A stretch of DNA of 64,000 nt from Pseudomonas laurylsulfativorans (GCF_002906155.1 NZ_MUJK01000005.1:310001-374000); one strand, 5' to 3'; shown: positions 17,881-27,791, counted from the first letter of the stretch. Notes: generated by a model not told the origin, from the sequence alone. Made by a program: numbers and translations.

Positions 17881-19281
17881 ATGAGCAGTTATGACGTCGT
17901 GATACTCGGCGCAGGCCCTGGCGGTTACAACGCGGCAATCCGCGCCGGACAACTGGGTCTGAAGGCAGCCTGCGTGGAAGGACGCGCCACACTCGGCGGC
18001 ACTTGTCTGAACGTTGGTTGCATGCCATCCAAGGCGTTGCTCCATGCCTCCGAACTGTACGACGCGGCCATGGGCGCGGAATTCGCCAACCTGGGGATCG
18101 ACGTCAAACCCAGCCTCAACCTTGCCCAAATGATGAAGCAAAAGGATGAAAGCGTTACCGGGCTGACCAAGGGCATCGAGTTTCTTTTCCGCAAAAACAA
18201 AGTCGACTGGATCAAGGGCTGGGGCCACATCGACGGCCCGGGCAAAGTCACGGTGACCGATAGCGCCGGCGGCAAGACCCAACTGAGCGCCAAGGACATC
18301 ATCATCGCCACCGGTTCCGAGCCCACTCCCCTGCCTGGCGTGGACATCGATAACAAACGCATCCTCGACTCCACCGGCGCCCTCGCACTGACCGAGGTGC
18401 CCAAGCATCTGGTGGTGATCGGCGCTGGCGTGATCGGCCTGGAGCTGGGTTCGGTATGGCGACGTCTCGGGGCGCAGGTAACGGTGGTCGAGTTTCTCGA
18501 CCGGATCTGTCCCGGCGTAGACATCGAAGCCGGCAAAACCCTGCAACGCTCCCTGAGCAAGCAAGGCTTGAGTTTCAAATTGAGTTCAAAAGTGACCAGC
18601 GCCACCAGCTCCACCCACGGCGTTCAACTGAGCATCGAGCCTGCCGCTGGCGGTACTGCCGAGCTGCTGGAAGCCGATTACGTGCTGGTGGCCATCGGGC
18701 GCCGACCTTATACACAGGGCCTGGGCCTGGAGAACGTCGGCTTAGCCACGGACAAACGCGGCATGCTCGCCAACAAGGGCCATCGCACCGAAGCCGCTGG
18801 GGTCTGGGTGATTGGTGACGTGACCTCAGGACCTATGCTCGCCCACAAGGCTGAGGACGAAGCCATGGCCTGCGTCGAGCAGATCGTCGGCAAGGCCGGC
18901 GAGGTCAACTACGATCTGATCCCCAGCGTGGTCTACACCAAGCCGGAATTGGCCAGCGTCGGCAAGACCGAAGAACAGCTCAAGGCTGAAGGCCGGGCGT
19001 ACAAGGTCGGCAAGTTTCCCTTCACCGCCAACAGCCGGGCGAAGATCAACCATGAAACCGAAGGCTTCGCCAAAGTGCTGGCCGATGAGCGCACGGACGA
19101 AGTCCTTGGCGTGCATCTGGTCGGCCCCAGCGTCAGTGAAATGATTGGTGAGTATTGCGTGGCCATGGAGTTCAGCGCTTCGGCCGAAGACATCGCGCTG
19201 ACTTGCCACCCACACCCGACCCGCTCCGAGGCCTTGCGTCAGGCGGCGATGGATGTGGCGGGGATGGCTACACAGATGTAA
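17881..19281 (+). CDS. lpd3: Dihydrolipoamide dehydrogenase, LPD-3 type
   Basis: An FAD flavoenzyme that reoxidises lipoamide of 2-oxoacid dehydrogenase complexes with NAD. The 466 residues include the FAD-binding ILGAGPGGYNAA, the redox disulfide GGTCLNVGCMPSKALL, the NAD-binding VVIGAGVIGLELG and the C-terminal His-Glu pair (CHPHPTRSE). The wording of the sequence fits the stand-alone LPD-3 form of pseudomonads rather than LPD-Glc or LPD-Val. AGGAG lies nine bases before the ATG. No E1 or E2 genes are adjacent. Confidence 0.93.
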   Translation: MSSYDVVILGAGPGGYNAAIRAGQLGLKAACVEGRATLGGTCLNVGCMPSKALLHASELYDAAMGAEFANLGIDVKPSLNLAQMMKQKDESVTGLTKGIEFLFRKNKVDWIKGWGHIDGPGKVTVTDSAGGKTQLSAKDIIIATGSEPTPLPGVDIDNKRILDSTGALALTEVPKHLVVIGAGVIGLELGSVWRRLGAQVTVVEFLDRICPGVDIEAGKTLQRSLSKQGLSFKLSSKVTSATSSTHGVQLSIEPAAGGTAELLEADYVLVAIGRRPYTQGLGLENVGLATDKRGMLANKGHRTEAAGVWVIGDVTSGPMLAHKAEDEAMACVEQIVGKAGEVNYDLIPSVVYTKPELASVGKTEEQLKAEGRAYKVGKFPFTANSRAKINHETEGFAKVLADERTDEVLGVHLVGPSVSEMIGEYCVAMEFSASAEDIALTCHPHPTRSEALRQAAMDVAGMATQM

Positions 19282-19315
19282 GACCCGAAAGGCTTGGCTG
19301 CCTGGTCTATTGGCA

Positions 19316-19375
19316 TCGCGAGCAAGCTCGCTCCTACAGGGTTTGCGCTGTACCTGTGGGAGCCTGCTCGCGAAT
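19316..19375. repeat. Paired REP elements (REPIN)
   Basis: TCGCGAGCAAGCTCGCTCCTAC and the inverted GTGGGAGCCTGCTCGCGA face each other across a short spacer, between the convergent lpd3 and Lrp-type genes. Same family as the pairs at 8.1 and 52.8 kb, with slight base differences. Confidence 0.8.
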
Positions 19376-19388
19376 CAGGCGACTCGGT

Positions 19389-19862
19389 CTAAAGCGGCAA
19401 ATGCTCCAGCGGCAACGCCCCCGGCGCCTTCACTGTGTGAATCGCAAAGTTGCTGCGGATGTCGCTCACACCCGGCAGCTTCAACAGACGCCCGGTGAGA
19501 AACCGGTCATAGGCACGCAAGTCCGGCACCACCACCTGCAACAGAAAATCCGACTCCCCAGACACCAGAAACGCCGAAATAACCTCGGGCAATGCCGTCA
19601 CCGCCTGGCGAAAACTTTCGGCTTGTTCATCGTTATGACGCTCGACCTTGACCCCGACAAACACCGTCAGCCCCAACCCCACCTCATCGCGATCCAGATT
19701 GGCCTGGTAGCCGCGAATCACCCCCGCCTCTTCAAGCATCCGTACCCGGCGCAAGCAGGGTGACGCCGACAGTCCGATCTCGTCTGCCAGTTGCACATTG
19801 CTCAGGCGACCATCCCGTTGCAGCGCGGCGAGAATCTTGCGGTCGTAGGCGTCGAGTTTCAT
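19389..19862 (-). CDS. Lrp/AsnC family transcriptional regulator
   Basis: A regulator of 157 residues with an N-terminal winged helix-turn-helix (LDAYDRKILAALQRDGRLS through SASPCLRRVRMLEEAGVI) and a C-terminal RAM ligand-binding domain (about 65-145). Such proteins sense amino acids. The divergent neighbour is a LysE-type amino acid exporter, a common pairing, so it probably controls that gene from the intervening 146 bases. The effector is unknown. Confidence 0.9.
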   Translation of the reverse strand: MKLDAYDRKILAALQRDGRLSNVQLADEIGLSASPCLRRVRMLEEAGVIRGYQANLDRDEVGLGLTVFVGVKVERHNDEQAESFRQAVTALPEVISAFLVSGESDFLLQVVVPDLRAYDRFLTGRLLKLPGVSDIRSNFAIHTVKAPGALPLEHLPL

Positions 19863-20008
19863 GGTTTGGCAGATCCCGATGGTTTACGCGAAAGAAAGTG
19901 GCAGATTATGCCAATTCAGAGCCCGATAGAAGCTGACAACGCAAGCACCTGCCCCGCCCTTCAGCCCTAGACTGGCACCACCAAATCGACAACGAATGGG
20001 GGTGCAAC

Positions 20009-20638
20009 ATGCAAGGGCTCTGGCTGTTTTTCATGGCATTGGCAGTGGTCTATCTTCTGCCGGGGCCTGACATGATCCTGCTGTTGCAGACCGGTGCCCG
20101 CCAGGGCAAAGGCGCCGCGCTGGCCACGGCCGTGGGGTTGGGCATCGCCCGGGGTTGTCATGTGGCATTGGCGGCGCTGGGGTTGGCGGCACTGTTCAAG
20201 GCTGCGCCCTGGACCTTCGACGTGGTGCGCCTGGCAGGCGCCGCGTATCTGCTGTGGATCGGTATTCAGTGCCTGCGAACCACGATGCTACCGAGCCTCA
20301 CCAGCGCTGATGCAACCGGTGAAAAACCGCGCTGGAGCGCAGCCATCCGACGCGGACTGCTGACCAACCTGCTCAACCCCAAGGCGCTGCTGTTCTGCTC
20401 TGTGCTGCTACCGCAATTCATCAACCCAGAGGCCGGAGCGGTGCTCGGACAATTTGCGACCTTGGGCGTGGTACTGGTCGGCGTCGGTTTGCTGTTCGAC
20501 AGCGCTTACGCCCTGGTCGGCGCGGCACTCGGCCGGTGGCTGCAACGCAGCCCTTCAGCCCAGCGCCTGCAACAATGGTTGTTCGGCAGCCTGTTGATCG
20601 GTTTCGCCGTACGGCTGACTTTTGTGCAACAGGCTTGA
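20009..20638 (+). CDS. LysE/RhtB family amino acid exporter
   Basis: An inner-membrane exporter of 209 residues with about six hydrophobic segments. The opening (VYLLPGPDMILLLQTGARQG) is the characteristic LysE/RhtB motif, and LLNPKALLFCSVLLPQF is the second conserved stretch. GGGGGTG lies five bases before the ATG. It is divergent from an Lrp/AsnC regulator, which suggests amino acid-dependent control. Substrate unknown. Confidence 0.92.
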   Translation: MQGLWLFFMALAVVYLLPGPDMILLLQTGARQGKGAALATAVGLGIARGCHVALAALGLAALFKAAPWTFDVVRLAGAAYLLWIGIQCLRTTMLPSLTSADATGEKPRWSAAIRRGLLTNLLNPKALLFCSVLLPQFINPEAGAVLGQFATLGVVLVGVGLLFDSAYALVGAALGRWLQRSPSAQRLQQWLFGSLLIGFAVRLTFVQQA

Positions 20639-20641
20639 ACC

Positions 20642-22756
20642 TCACTGCGCTTTGCGGCGGCGCTTGAACAGCAACAACGCGCCTGCCGCGAGCGCCAGTA
20701 CGCCACCGACCTGTAACGGCATCTTGTATGGCCGCAATGACGAACGCGCAGCGTCGGTGACCTGCGTCACGTAGCGTTTGTCGGCGTTCTCGAAGTCGGG
20801 ATACGGGCACTGGTGGCCGAAGTCGGCGGCCCATTCAACGTATGGCCCTTCTTTGACATAACGCTGATAAATCGCACTTTGCTCTTCGAGGCTGCTGTTC
20901 CACCCCGACGCCTCGCACAGCACCGCCGCAAACGCCTGACTGGTGTGAGGCAAGTTATCTGCGGCCTTGCTCGCCAGTGCCGTGGCCACGAAACGATAGT
21001 GGTAGCGCTGATCGGGCTGGGCAGCGCTGGCCTGCTGGCGCTTTATTTCGTCCTCGGCCACCAATGGCCCGACTTTCAGTTCGGCATTTTCAAGGATGTA
21101 ATTGCCCCCGAACGTGGCGTAATCCGGCGCCATCTCGTAGCCCAGAATGTCGATGCCCCACTCGCGTGCCGTCCAGGCCGCATTGAACAGCGCAGCGGCG
21201 CGACGGGTCGGCCACCAGGCAGAATCAGCCGCCAGACGTTGCTCGCCATACAACTTGGCCTTGTGGCGCAAGCCGTCATTATCGAAATACGCCAACGCCT
21301 CCTCGTAATGCCCCTCGCGCAACAAACGCCGGCCCAACAGATTGCGCAGGCTCGCCGCCACCGGCAAGGGCACGTAGTTGTCGCGCTCCTGCTGGGTAAG
21401 CGCCGGCGGGGCCGGCACTTGGGTGTCGACGTAGTGCTTGAGTTCTTCGAGGGTCAATACGCGCTCGGCGACGGTGGCGGCGTCGAGCCAGTAAACGCCT
21501 TGGCTGCGATACAACTGATCGAAAGCTTGCAGGTAATCCCCGCGTTGCAGGGCCAGGATCGCACTTTCACCCTCGACCCGGCATTTGGGCTGAATCGTTT
21601 CGTAATCGAAGTCCGGGGTCCGCCGTTCGCCCCAGGATTCATTCTGCGGGAAGGCCTGGGCCGCTTTGGCGTAGGCTGCGGCGGCCGCGGTTCTATCGCC
21701 ATCGCGCACTGCCAGCTTGGCCCGCAGCCACCAGGCCAAACCGCCATCGCCGGCATGTTCGAGGAAGGCCTTGGCGCTGGCGTAATCACCCTGTTGATAA
21801 TTCATCGCCGCCAGGCGATCGGCATTGTCGAGACTGCCGCGGGTGCTGTTTTGCAGCAGCTTGATCATTTTTTGTTCGTTGGCGGGTTGACCGTCAAATG
21901 ACAAGCCCAACCGGCTGATCAGCGACGCGGTCACCAATTGCTGCACGGACTGGCCCTTGAGCAATTCGGCCATTTGATCGTCCGGCAGCGCCAGGAGGTC
22001 CGCCATCATCACCTTCAGTGAGGTGTAGCCCACTGCGGAGCCGTGCAGATTTTGCGTGGCGTACAGCTCGATAGCGCGGTTCCAGTCGCCGGCGGTGCGA
22101 TCCACCCGGGCTTCTTCGCCGAGGCTGGCGACGCCCAGTTCCAGTGGATCGCTGAAGCCGTCGATGCTCAGTTGCCGGGTTTGCTCAAAAGCCTTGGCAG
22201 ATTGCTCGAGCAGATTCGGGGCTGCGTTGGCTTCGGCGCTCATGGCGTACAACGCACGCCCCAGCGAGTAAGCCGCCCAGGTGCTGCGCGAGGCCCGTTG
22301 CTCGGCGGGCAACGCCAGCACCTTCTTGAAATACCCGACGGCCAAGGCACGATCACCCGCGCCAAATGCCACAGCACCCGCCAGGTACAACCGGAGCTCG
22401 GGCGGCAGTTGCGCCCCTTCGGTTTCAACCTGACGAGCATCGGTCAGGCTGCGCAGATGTTTCACCAACACTTGTTGCTCAGCGGAAAGTCCAGCCTGCT
22501 CGGCCTGATCCCGCAGCGCTACAGAGTCAGGTTCATCCGTGTTGTCGGCGCCAGTGGTGACGTTCTTCAATCCTTTGATAGCGTGGCCTAGGCGACTGAC
22601 TTCGAAGCTGAAGTTACCCTCCGGCAATTCCGCCAGCGAATGGCCACGGTTATCCAGCAGGCGCATGGGGAAGTCCGGGCCGCAGGCCAGCGCCGAGCCC
22701 AACGGCAGGCTGAGGCTCAGGCAAAGCAAATGACGCGGCCAGTTACGGGTGAACAT
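20642..22756 (-). CDS. Large secreted helical-repeat (TPR-like) protein with C-terminal membrane anchor
   Basis: A 704-residue protein with a signal peptide (MFTRNWPRHLLCLSLSLPLG, then ACGPDF), a long helical, Ala-rich body resembling TPR/Sel1-like repeats, and a C-terminal helix followed by basic residues (GALLLFKRRRKAQ). The frame is open back to 22912, but AAGGAGG before ATG 22756 fixes the start. It overlaps the end of the upstream DUF3142 gene by 14 bases, so the two are translated together. No specific function is recognised; an envelope location is inferred. Confidence 0.75.
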   Translation of the reverse strand: MFTRNWPRHLLCLSLSLPLGSALACGPDFPMRLLDNRGHSLAELPEGNFSFEVSRLGHAIKGLKNVTTGADNTDEPDSVALRDQAEQAGLSAEQQVLVKHLRSLTDARQVETEGAQLPPELRLYLAGAVAFGAGDRALAVGYFKKVLALPAEQRASRSTWAAYSLGRALYAMSAEANAAPNLLEQSAKAFEQTRQLSIDGFSDPLELGVASLGEEARVDRTAGDWNRAIELYATQNLHGSAVGYTSLKVMMADLLALPDDQMAELLKGQSVQQLVTASLISRLGLSFDGQPANEQKMIKLLQNSTRGSLDNADRLAAMNYQQGDYASAKAFLEHAGDGGLAWWLRAKLAVRDGDRTAAAAAYAKAAQAFPQNESWGERRTPDFDYETIQPKCRVEGESAILALQRGDYLQAFDQLYRSQGVYWLDAATVAERVLTLEELKHYVDTQVPAPPALTQQERDNYVPLPVAASLRNLLGRRLLREGHYEEALAYFDNDGLRHKAKLYGEQRLAADSAWWPTRRAAALFNAAWTAREWGIDILGYEMAPDYATFGGNYILENAELKVGPLVAEDEIKRQQASAAQPDQRYHYRFVATALASKAADNLPHTSQAFAAVLCEASGWNSSLEEQSAIYQRYVKEGPYVEWAADFGHQCPYPDFENADKRYVTQVTDAARSSLRPYKMPLQVGGVLALAAGALLLFKRRRKAQ

Positions 22757-23939
22757 TCGAACCTCCTTGATCAATGTGTGCGCAGCGAGCCCAACCAATG
22801 GCACGCTGCCCGCCGGCCGGTAGTCGGCCATCGCGCAGGCGGGTGAAGGTAAGCAGATCCGGGCTCTGTTGCAACGCGTATCCGGCCAAGGCATCGGCCC
22901 CTTCACAGCCACTGACCCCCAGTGTCAGGCGTTCGGGCCAGGCGCGGTCGAGATTGCCCTGGTTGCTGATGCCGATGTCATAGAGGCCATTGTCGGCCGA
23001 GAGTTTCAGTTGCAATTGACTGTCGAGGACATCACCACGCGCTACCGCGCGTAAGGTGGTCAAGCTCCAGGCCCGACGGTCGTTGGCCAATGGCAGGCGA
23101 AACCAGATCAGGCCCGCGAGATGCTGGGGTGGATCGGTGCGCAACTCAATGCCGAGGGTGCGCAATGACTGCGGATCGGCGAGCAACTCCCGGCGCAGGC
23201 CTTCGCGCTCCAGCGTGACTTCGCTTTCCACCACAGGCGCGCCGCCCGATGACGGCAGCAACGCCACGCCGTAGGCCGGCAGCGCCAGATAGAAGGGTTT
23301 CGTCGTGATTCGGCTCCAGGCCTTCGCCCATTGCCGGGCCTGCTCGGCATCGAACAAGCCGCGACGCGGATCGCTCACGGCGTGCACCTGCAACACGCTG
23401 CTGTCGACTGTGGATAACAGCGCCGGCAGCTCGCGACTGTCGAGCCAGGACGGCAATGCGGTGATGCTCAGCGGCAGCGAAGTCGGCAACGCCTCACGCA
23501 AATGCGCAAGGAATTCGCGGTACGCCGGTAGCCGGGCATTACCCGCATCGTGGTCGATTTCCACACCGGCGAGGTTCAACCCTTGTTTCTGCCAATCGCT
23601 GATCACCTGGCGGATCTGCGCCGTGACCTCTTCCTGATCCAGTGACTTGAGCTGCCCATCCAGGCGCACCACTGCAATCACCGGCCGGCCATCGCGCTTG
23701 AGCAGTGCCGGGTCAATTCGGGCACGGCTCCAGCCGGCGTTGGGGAAAGCCTGCAATGCCAACACCCGCAGCGTCGAAAAGTCTGCACGGCTGTCCCTGA
23801 GGGCGGCGTCATGGGCCGGTGTCCACTGCCGCTGCCATACGTAGAGTTGCTGATCCAGCGGCGGTGCGTCCTGTCTTTCGCAACCGGCGGTCAGTGCCAG
23901 CGCCATCAACAAGATGATCGAGCGAGTGAGAAAACACAT
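22743..23939 (-). CDS. DUF3142 family lipoprotein
   Basis: A 398-residue predicted lipoprotein with the lipobox LTAGC at C20. The body contains LYVWQRQW and NLAGVEIDHDAGNARLPAY, the second being a beta-strand with acidic residues reminiscent of TIM-barrel glycoside hydrolase-like proteins, where DUF3142 is placed. Activity is unknown. It is the first gene of a two-gene unit with the large helical protein. Confidence 0.8.
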   Translation of the reverse strand: MCFLTRSIILLMALALTAGCERQDAPPLDQQLYVWQRQWTPAHDAALRDSRADFSTLRVLALQAFPNAGWSRARIDPALLKRDGRPVIAVVRLDGQLKSLDQEEVTAQIRQVISDWQKQGLNLAGVEIDHDAGNARLPAYREFLAHLREALPTSLPLSITALPSWLDSRELPALLSTVDSSVLQVHAVSDPRRGLFDAEQARQWAKAWSRITTKPFYLALPAYGVALLPSSGGAPVVESEVTLEREGLRRELLADPQSLRTLGIELRTDPPQHLAGLIWFRLPLANDRRAWSLTTLRAVARGDVLDSQLQLKLSADNGLYDIGISNQGNLDRAWPERLTLGVSGCEGADALAGYALQQSPDLLTFTRLRDGRLPAGGQRAIGWARCAHIDQGGSNVHP

Positions 23940-23964
23940 TGAAACGCCTGTTCCTGAAATGCAG

Positions 23965-23985
23965 AAAGGGCCTCTGCGGCCCTTT
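23965..23985 (-). terminator. Stem-loop terminator after the PPOX-reductase gene
   Basis: AAAGGGCC-TCTGC-GGCCCTTT forms an 8-bp stem. It lies between two minus-strand genes and would end the 26079-24049 transcript. The T-rich tail is stronger on the plus strand, so it may work in both directions. Confidence 0.7.
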
Positions 23986-24048
23986 TTCGTTCCGGCCCCA
24001 CCCTACTCAGTCATCGACCGGTGGGCAATGTTCGCCCGTAATCTTCCT

Positions 24049-26079
24049 TCAGATATCGAGCACCAACGGCTGCGCCCCCTGCGCCGGAATCGCACAGCAA
24101 ATCAGCACTTGTCCGTCATCCGGCACCTCCGCTGGCGGCAGTGGATAATGCACTTGGCCGCTGATCAAACGCGTCTTGCAGGTGCCGCAGGAGCCGCCGC
24201 GACAACTGAATTCAGGGCGCAGGCCACGGCTTTCCGCCAACTCCAGCAAGCTGCCGCCCTCCGGCTGCCAGCGCGCCTCCTTGGCCGAGCGCTGGAACAC
24301 CACGGGCACGGACGTAGTGGCGGCTGGCGGTTGCTCGATGACCACGGCATCGGGATCCGGACGCCGGCGCAAAGTGGACGGGCCGAAGGTTTCGGCATGA
24401 ATCCGCGAATCGCGAATGTCCAGTTCACGCAGGCCGTCGTACAGCGCCTGGGTAAAACTTCCGGGGCCACAGACGACAAAATCCAGTTGATCGTAGTCCT
24501 CGACTGTCAGCAGATCCTTGAGTAGCGCGACGTCGATACGGCCCTGAAGGTCGAAGTCCTCACCTGGCGCTGCCTCAGCTTCTGGTTGGCTGAGTAAACG
24601 CACCACCCGCACTGCGTCTCCGGCGTCTTCGAGCAAGCGATCCAGTTCCTGGCGAAACGGCTGGTCGGCCAGCGTGCGCGAACTCTGGATGAACAATGTC
24701 GGGCGTATACGGCGGGTACGCAGTCCCTGGTAAACCACCTCCCGCAACATCGACAACAGCGGCGTGATACCCACCCCGGCCGCCAACAACACCAATGGCC
24801 GCCGCTCATGGGGCGCCACGGTGAAATGCCCTTGGGGCGCACGCACCTCCAACAGGTCGCCGACACGAATCTGCTCATGCAAATGCGTAGACACTCGCCC
24901 GTCACGCTTCACGCTGATGCGGAAAAAATCATCGGACGGTGCGCTCGATAAACTGTAGGTGCGGATGTGCACTTCACCGTCAATGTTGAAGCGCAGGGGC
25001 AAATGCTGCCCGGCCTGAAACAACGGCAACCCGGCTCCGTCAGCGGGCTCCAGGTAAATCGAGCGGATGTTGTGGCTTTGCGCTTCGATGCGCACCACCC
25101 GCAATGGCCGCCATTGATCGCCCAAAGCTCTGGCCTGCAAGCGCGCCGCGGCCTGTTCCCACGTGCCGGTGAGCAAACTGGTGGGCGACACGCCGTCGAA
25201 GCGCCAGCGCAATGCCAGTGCGGCGGGACGGCGGACGACGTGCTCGACATCGATTGTCCACAACCGCTCGGCCCCCTGGAACGCCTCGACCTGAGGGCCT
25301 TCCAGGATGATGTCGGTGCGTCCGCTGAGCTGCAGCAAATCACCGGTATTGAAATCGATGAACAACAGTCCGGCCCGGGGATTGAGCAGCAGGTTGCCCA
25401 AGGTGTTGAAATGCAGGTTGCCAGCGAAGTCCGGAATGGTCAGGCGATTCCCTTCCACCTGTACGAAACCGGTCTGGCCGCCGCGGTGAGACACATCCAC
25501 CGAACGCTCACCGTCGACCTCTACATAACTGGCAACGAAGAACGTGTCCGCCTCGACGATCATCGCTTTGGCCGCGTCATCCAGTTCGGTGAAATGCTGG
25601 GCGGCACGCGTCGAAGGATCGGTCAGCGGCACCGAGCGAAACTGGCGCAACTGAATGTACTGCGGGCAATTGCCGAAGGACTGATCCACCGTCACCCCGA
25701 AACCATCCGTCGTCATGGCGCGGACATGGCCATTGATGCGGTTGCGACGACGGGTGTGCAGTTCGATACCCAACAGCCCGATGGCCGAGCCGTCGTGCAA
25801 CTGCGCGGGATCATCAAAGGCAGGCAGGCTGCGAAATTGCAGCAGGCCTGGCTCTGGCGAGTGGGCGAAACCGGGCTGGCCTTCAAGGATGCTGGCCCAG
25901 GGATGACCGTCGGCATCCACCGCCCCGTACAGCATGAACGGCAACTGCTGATAGAACGTGCGGTGCTGATCCGGCATCTCGCTGCGAATCACCTTACGAC
26001 CGAACACCTCCATTCGCTCGGCAACGCCCACATGCGCCTGCAGTTGTTTCTCGCCGGCATGCCAGGGTGAACGGTCCAT
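24049..26079 (-). CDS. PPOX-type flavoprotein fused to ferredoxin reductase and 2Fe-2S domain
   Basis: A 676-residue multidomain redox protein. The N-terminal third (about 20-320) resembles pyridoxamine-phosphate-oxidase split-barrel proteins (LYGAVDADGHPWASILEG, FIDFNTGDLLQLSGRTDII). The middle (about 335-565) is an FAD/NAD reductase module with RTYSLSSAP and GVGITPLLSMLR. The C-terminus is a plant-type 2Fe-2S ferredoxin with the ligands in CRGGSCGTCKTRL and a later Cys in LICCAIP. Electrons probably flow from NAD(P)H through FAD to the cluster, as in flavohaemoglobin-like reductases. The substrate is unknown. A GST gene lies just upstream on the same strand. Confidence 0.88.
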   Translation of the reverse strand: MDRSPWHAGEKQLQAHVGVAERMEVFGRKVIRSEMPDQHRTFYQQLPFMLYGAVDADGHPWASILEGQPGFAHSPEPGLLQFRSLPAFDDPAQLHDGSAIGLLGIELHTRRRNRINGHVRAMTTDGFGVTVDQSFGNCPQYIQLRQFRSVPLTDPSTRAAQHFTELDDAAKAMIVEADTFFVASYVEVDGERSVDVSHRGGQTGFVQVEGNRLTIPDFAGNLHFNTLGNLLLNPRAGLLFIDFNTGDLLQLSGRTDIILEGPQVEAFQGAERLWTIDVEHVVRRPAALALRWRFDGVSPTSLLTGTWEQAAARLQARALGDQWRPLRVVRIEAQSHNIRSIYLEPADGAGLPLFQAGQHLPLRFNIDGEVHIRTYSLSSAPSDDFFRISVKRDGRVSTHLHEQIRVGDLLEVRAPQGHFTVAPHERRPLVLLAAGVGITPLLSMLREVVYQGLRTRRIRPTLFIQSSRTLADQPFRQELDRLLEDAGDAVRVVRLLSQPEAEAAPGEDFDLQGRIDVALLKDLLTVEDYDQLDFVVCGPGSFTQALYDGLRELDIRDSRIHAETFGPSTLRRRPDPDAVVIEQPPAATTSVPVVFQRSAKEARWQPEGGSLLELAESRGLRPEFSCRGGSCGTCKTRLISGQVHYPLPPAEVPDDGQVLICCAIPAQGAQPLVLDI

Positions 26080-26142
26080 ACGGTTTCTCCCCTGCGCCAG
26101 TGGCGCAGAACGGGGCGGCCCGGCAACTCCGGGCCGCCAGCA

Positions 26143-26769
26143 TCAGGCAGTTTTTTGCAGACCGGCGACGGTGCGCGGCATGCCGACAAAACCTGGCAAG
26201 GCTTCGATGCGGGAGAGCCAGGCGCGAATGTTGGCGTACTCGTCCAGCGACACATTGCCCTCCGGTGCATGGGCGACGTAACTGTAGGCGGCGACGTCGG
26301 CAATCGTCGGTTCAGTGCCGGTCAGATACGGCGTAGTGGCCAACTCGTGATCGATCACTTTAAGCACGGTGTGGGCGTAGGGAATCACTTCTTCAGCGTT
26401 GTAAGGCGCGCCAAACACGGTGATCAATCTTGCCCGGGCAGGGCCGAAGGCAATCGGGCCGGCAGCCGCCGACAACCAGCGCTGAACCTTGGCCGCCCCG
26501 ACCGGATCAGCCGGCAGCCAGCGACCGTTGCCGTACTTTTGCGCCAGATAAACCAGAATCGCGTTGGAATCGGCCAGTACCACGCCCTGGTCATCAATCA
26601 CCGGCACCTGACCGAATGCATTGAGCGCCAGAAACGCCGGTTGCTTGTGCTCGCCCTTGGCGAGATCGACAAAGATCAATTCGGTCGGCAATTTCAGCAG
26701 GGACAGCATCAACTCGACACGATGAGCATGGCCGGAACGTGGGAAGTTGTAGAGTTTGATCGCTTGCAT
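26143..26769 (-). CDS. Glutathione S-transferase family protein
   Basis: A cytosolic GST-fold protein of 208 residues. The N-terminal thioredoxin-like domain has LYNFPRSGHAHRVEL, the cis-Pro in FGQVPVIDD and the glutathione-contact LADSNAILVYLA; the C-terminal all-helical domain includes PTIADVAAYSYV. GTG 26778 is open, but GAGGTG six bases before ATG 26769 supports MQAIKLYNF. It is 63 bases upstream of the redox fusion gene on the same strand and divergent from nothing. The LysR gene upstream, on the same strand, may control both. Confidence 0.9.
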   Translation of the reverse strand: MQAIKLYNFPRSGHAHRVELMLSLLKLPTELIFVDLAKGEHKQPAFLALNAFGQVPVIDDQGVVLADSNAILVYLAQKYGNGRWLPADPVGAAKVQRWLSAAAGPIAFGPARARLITVFGAPYNAEEVIPYAHTVLKVIDHELATTPYLTGTEPTIADVAAYSYVAHAPEGNVSLDEYANIRAWLSRIEALPGFVGMPRTVAGLQKTA

Positions 26770-26888
26770 GGTCGACACCTCGGGTCAGTGGTTCTGTTCA
26801 GGAGTGAGATGGGTCGTATCTTCCACCGACAACCAAAACAACAGAATCACCAGCAAACGCAATCCATTATTTCATTGGGTGAAATAGT

Positions 26889-27791
26889 TCAACGCTCAAG
26901 CGCCGGATGCTCGCGCAGCGTCTTCACCGCAAAATCAACAAAACTGCGCACCCGGGCCGGTGCTTTGCGCCCGCCCTGATAGACCACATGGATGGGCAGC
27001 GGCGGCAGTTCGAAGTCGGCCAGAATGATTTCCAACTCACCAGCGGCCACCTTGCTCGCCACTTGATAAGACAGCACCCGCGTGAAGCCCAACCCCAGAC
27101 AGGCTGCCGTGATAGCCGCCTGATTCGCTGTCACCACCAGTCGCGGCTCGGCCCGGACACTCAAGGTTTCGCCGTCTTCAATGAAAGGCCAACTCCTCAG
27201 CTGGCCGATAGCAGAGGTCGCGATAATTGGCGCCTGAGCCAGTTCCTGTGGATGCCTGGGCCGACCATGGCTGGCCAGATACTGTGGCGATGCGCAGATC
27301 ACCCGCCGTACCTCACCCACGCGGATCGCATGCTGATTGCTGTCAGGTAGCTCGCCGATGCGAATGGCCACATCGACGCCTTCCTCGACCACGCTGACCA
27401 CCCGGTCGACCAGCAGCGCATTGATGCAGACCTCGGGGAATTGCGTCAGGTAGCTCACCATCAGCGGCGTGACAAACAGCTCGCCAAACAAAACCGGTGC
27501 GGTGATGGTCAGTTGCCCACGCGGATGGATATGGCTGCCCGCTGCCGAATCCTCGGCTTCCTGCACCTCGGCGAGAATTCTCCGACAGTCCTCCAGATAA
27601 CGCTGGCCGGCCTCACTCAAATGCACGCTGCGCGTAGTCCGCGTGAGCAGTTGCGTGCCAATACGCTGCTCCAGCGCCGCCACCGCTCGGGTAACACTGG
27701 CCGCTGACAGCCCCAAACGCCGCGCCGCCGCCGAAAAACCCTGCTCCTGGGCGACGGCAGCGAAGACCTGCATTTCCTGGAAGCGGTCCAT
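26889..27791 (-). CDS. LysR-type transcriptional regulator
   Basis: A regulator of 300 residues with an N-terminal helix-turn-helix (QGFSAAARRLGLSAASVTRA) and a periplasmic-binding-like effector domain. The wording is close to the CrgA/DsdC-like LysR subgroup common in pseudomonads. The frame opens at ATG 27797, but GGAGG is only one base from it and eight from ATG 27791, so MDRFQEMQV is preferred. It may regulate the GST and redox fusion genes downstream. Confidence 0.9.
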   Translation of the reverse strand: MDRFQEMQVFAAVAQEQGFSAAARRLGLSAASVTRAVAALEQRIGTQLLTRTTRSVHLSEAGQRYLEDCRRILAEVQEAEDSAAGSHIHPRGQLTITAPVLFGELFVTPLMVSYLTQFPEVCINALLVDRVVSVVEEGVDVAIRIGELPDSNQHAIRVGEVRRVICASPQYLASHGRPRHPQELAQAPIIATSAIGQLRSWPFIEDGETLSVRAEPRLVVTANQAAITAACLGLGFTRVLSYQVASKVAAGELEIILADFELPPLPIHVVYQGGRKAPARVRSFVDFAVKTLREHPALER

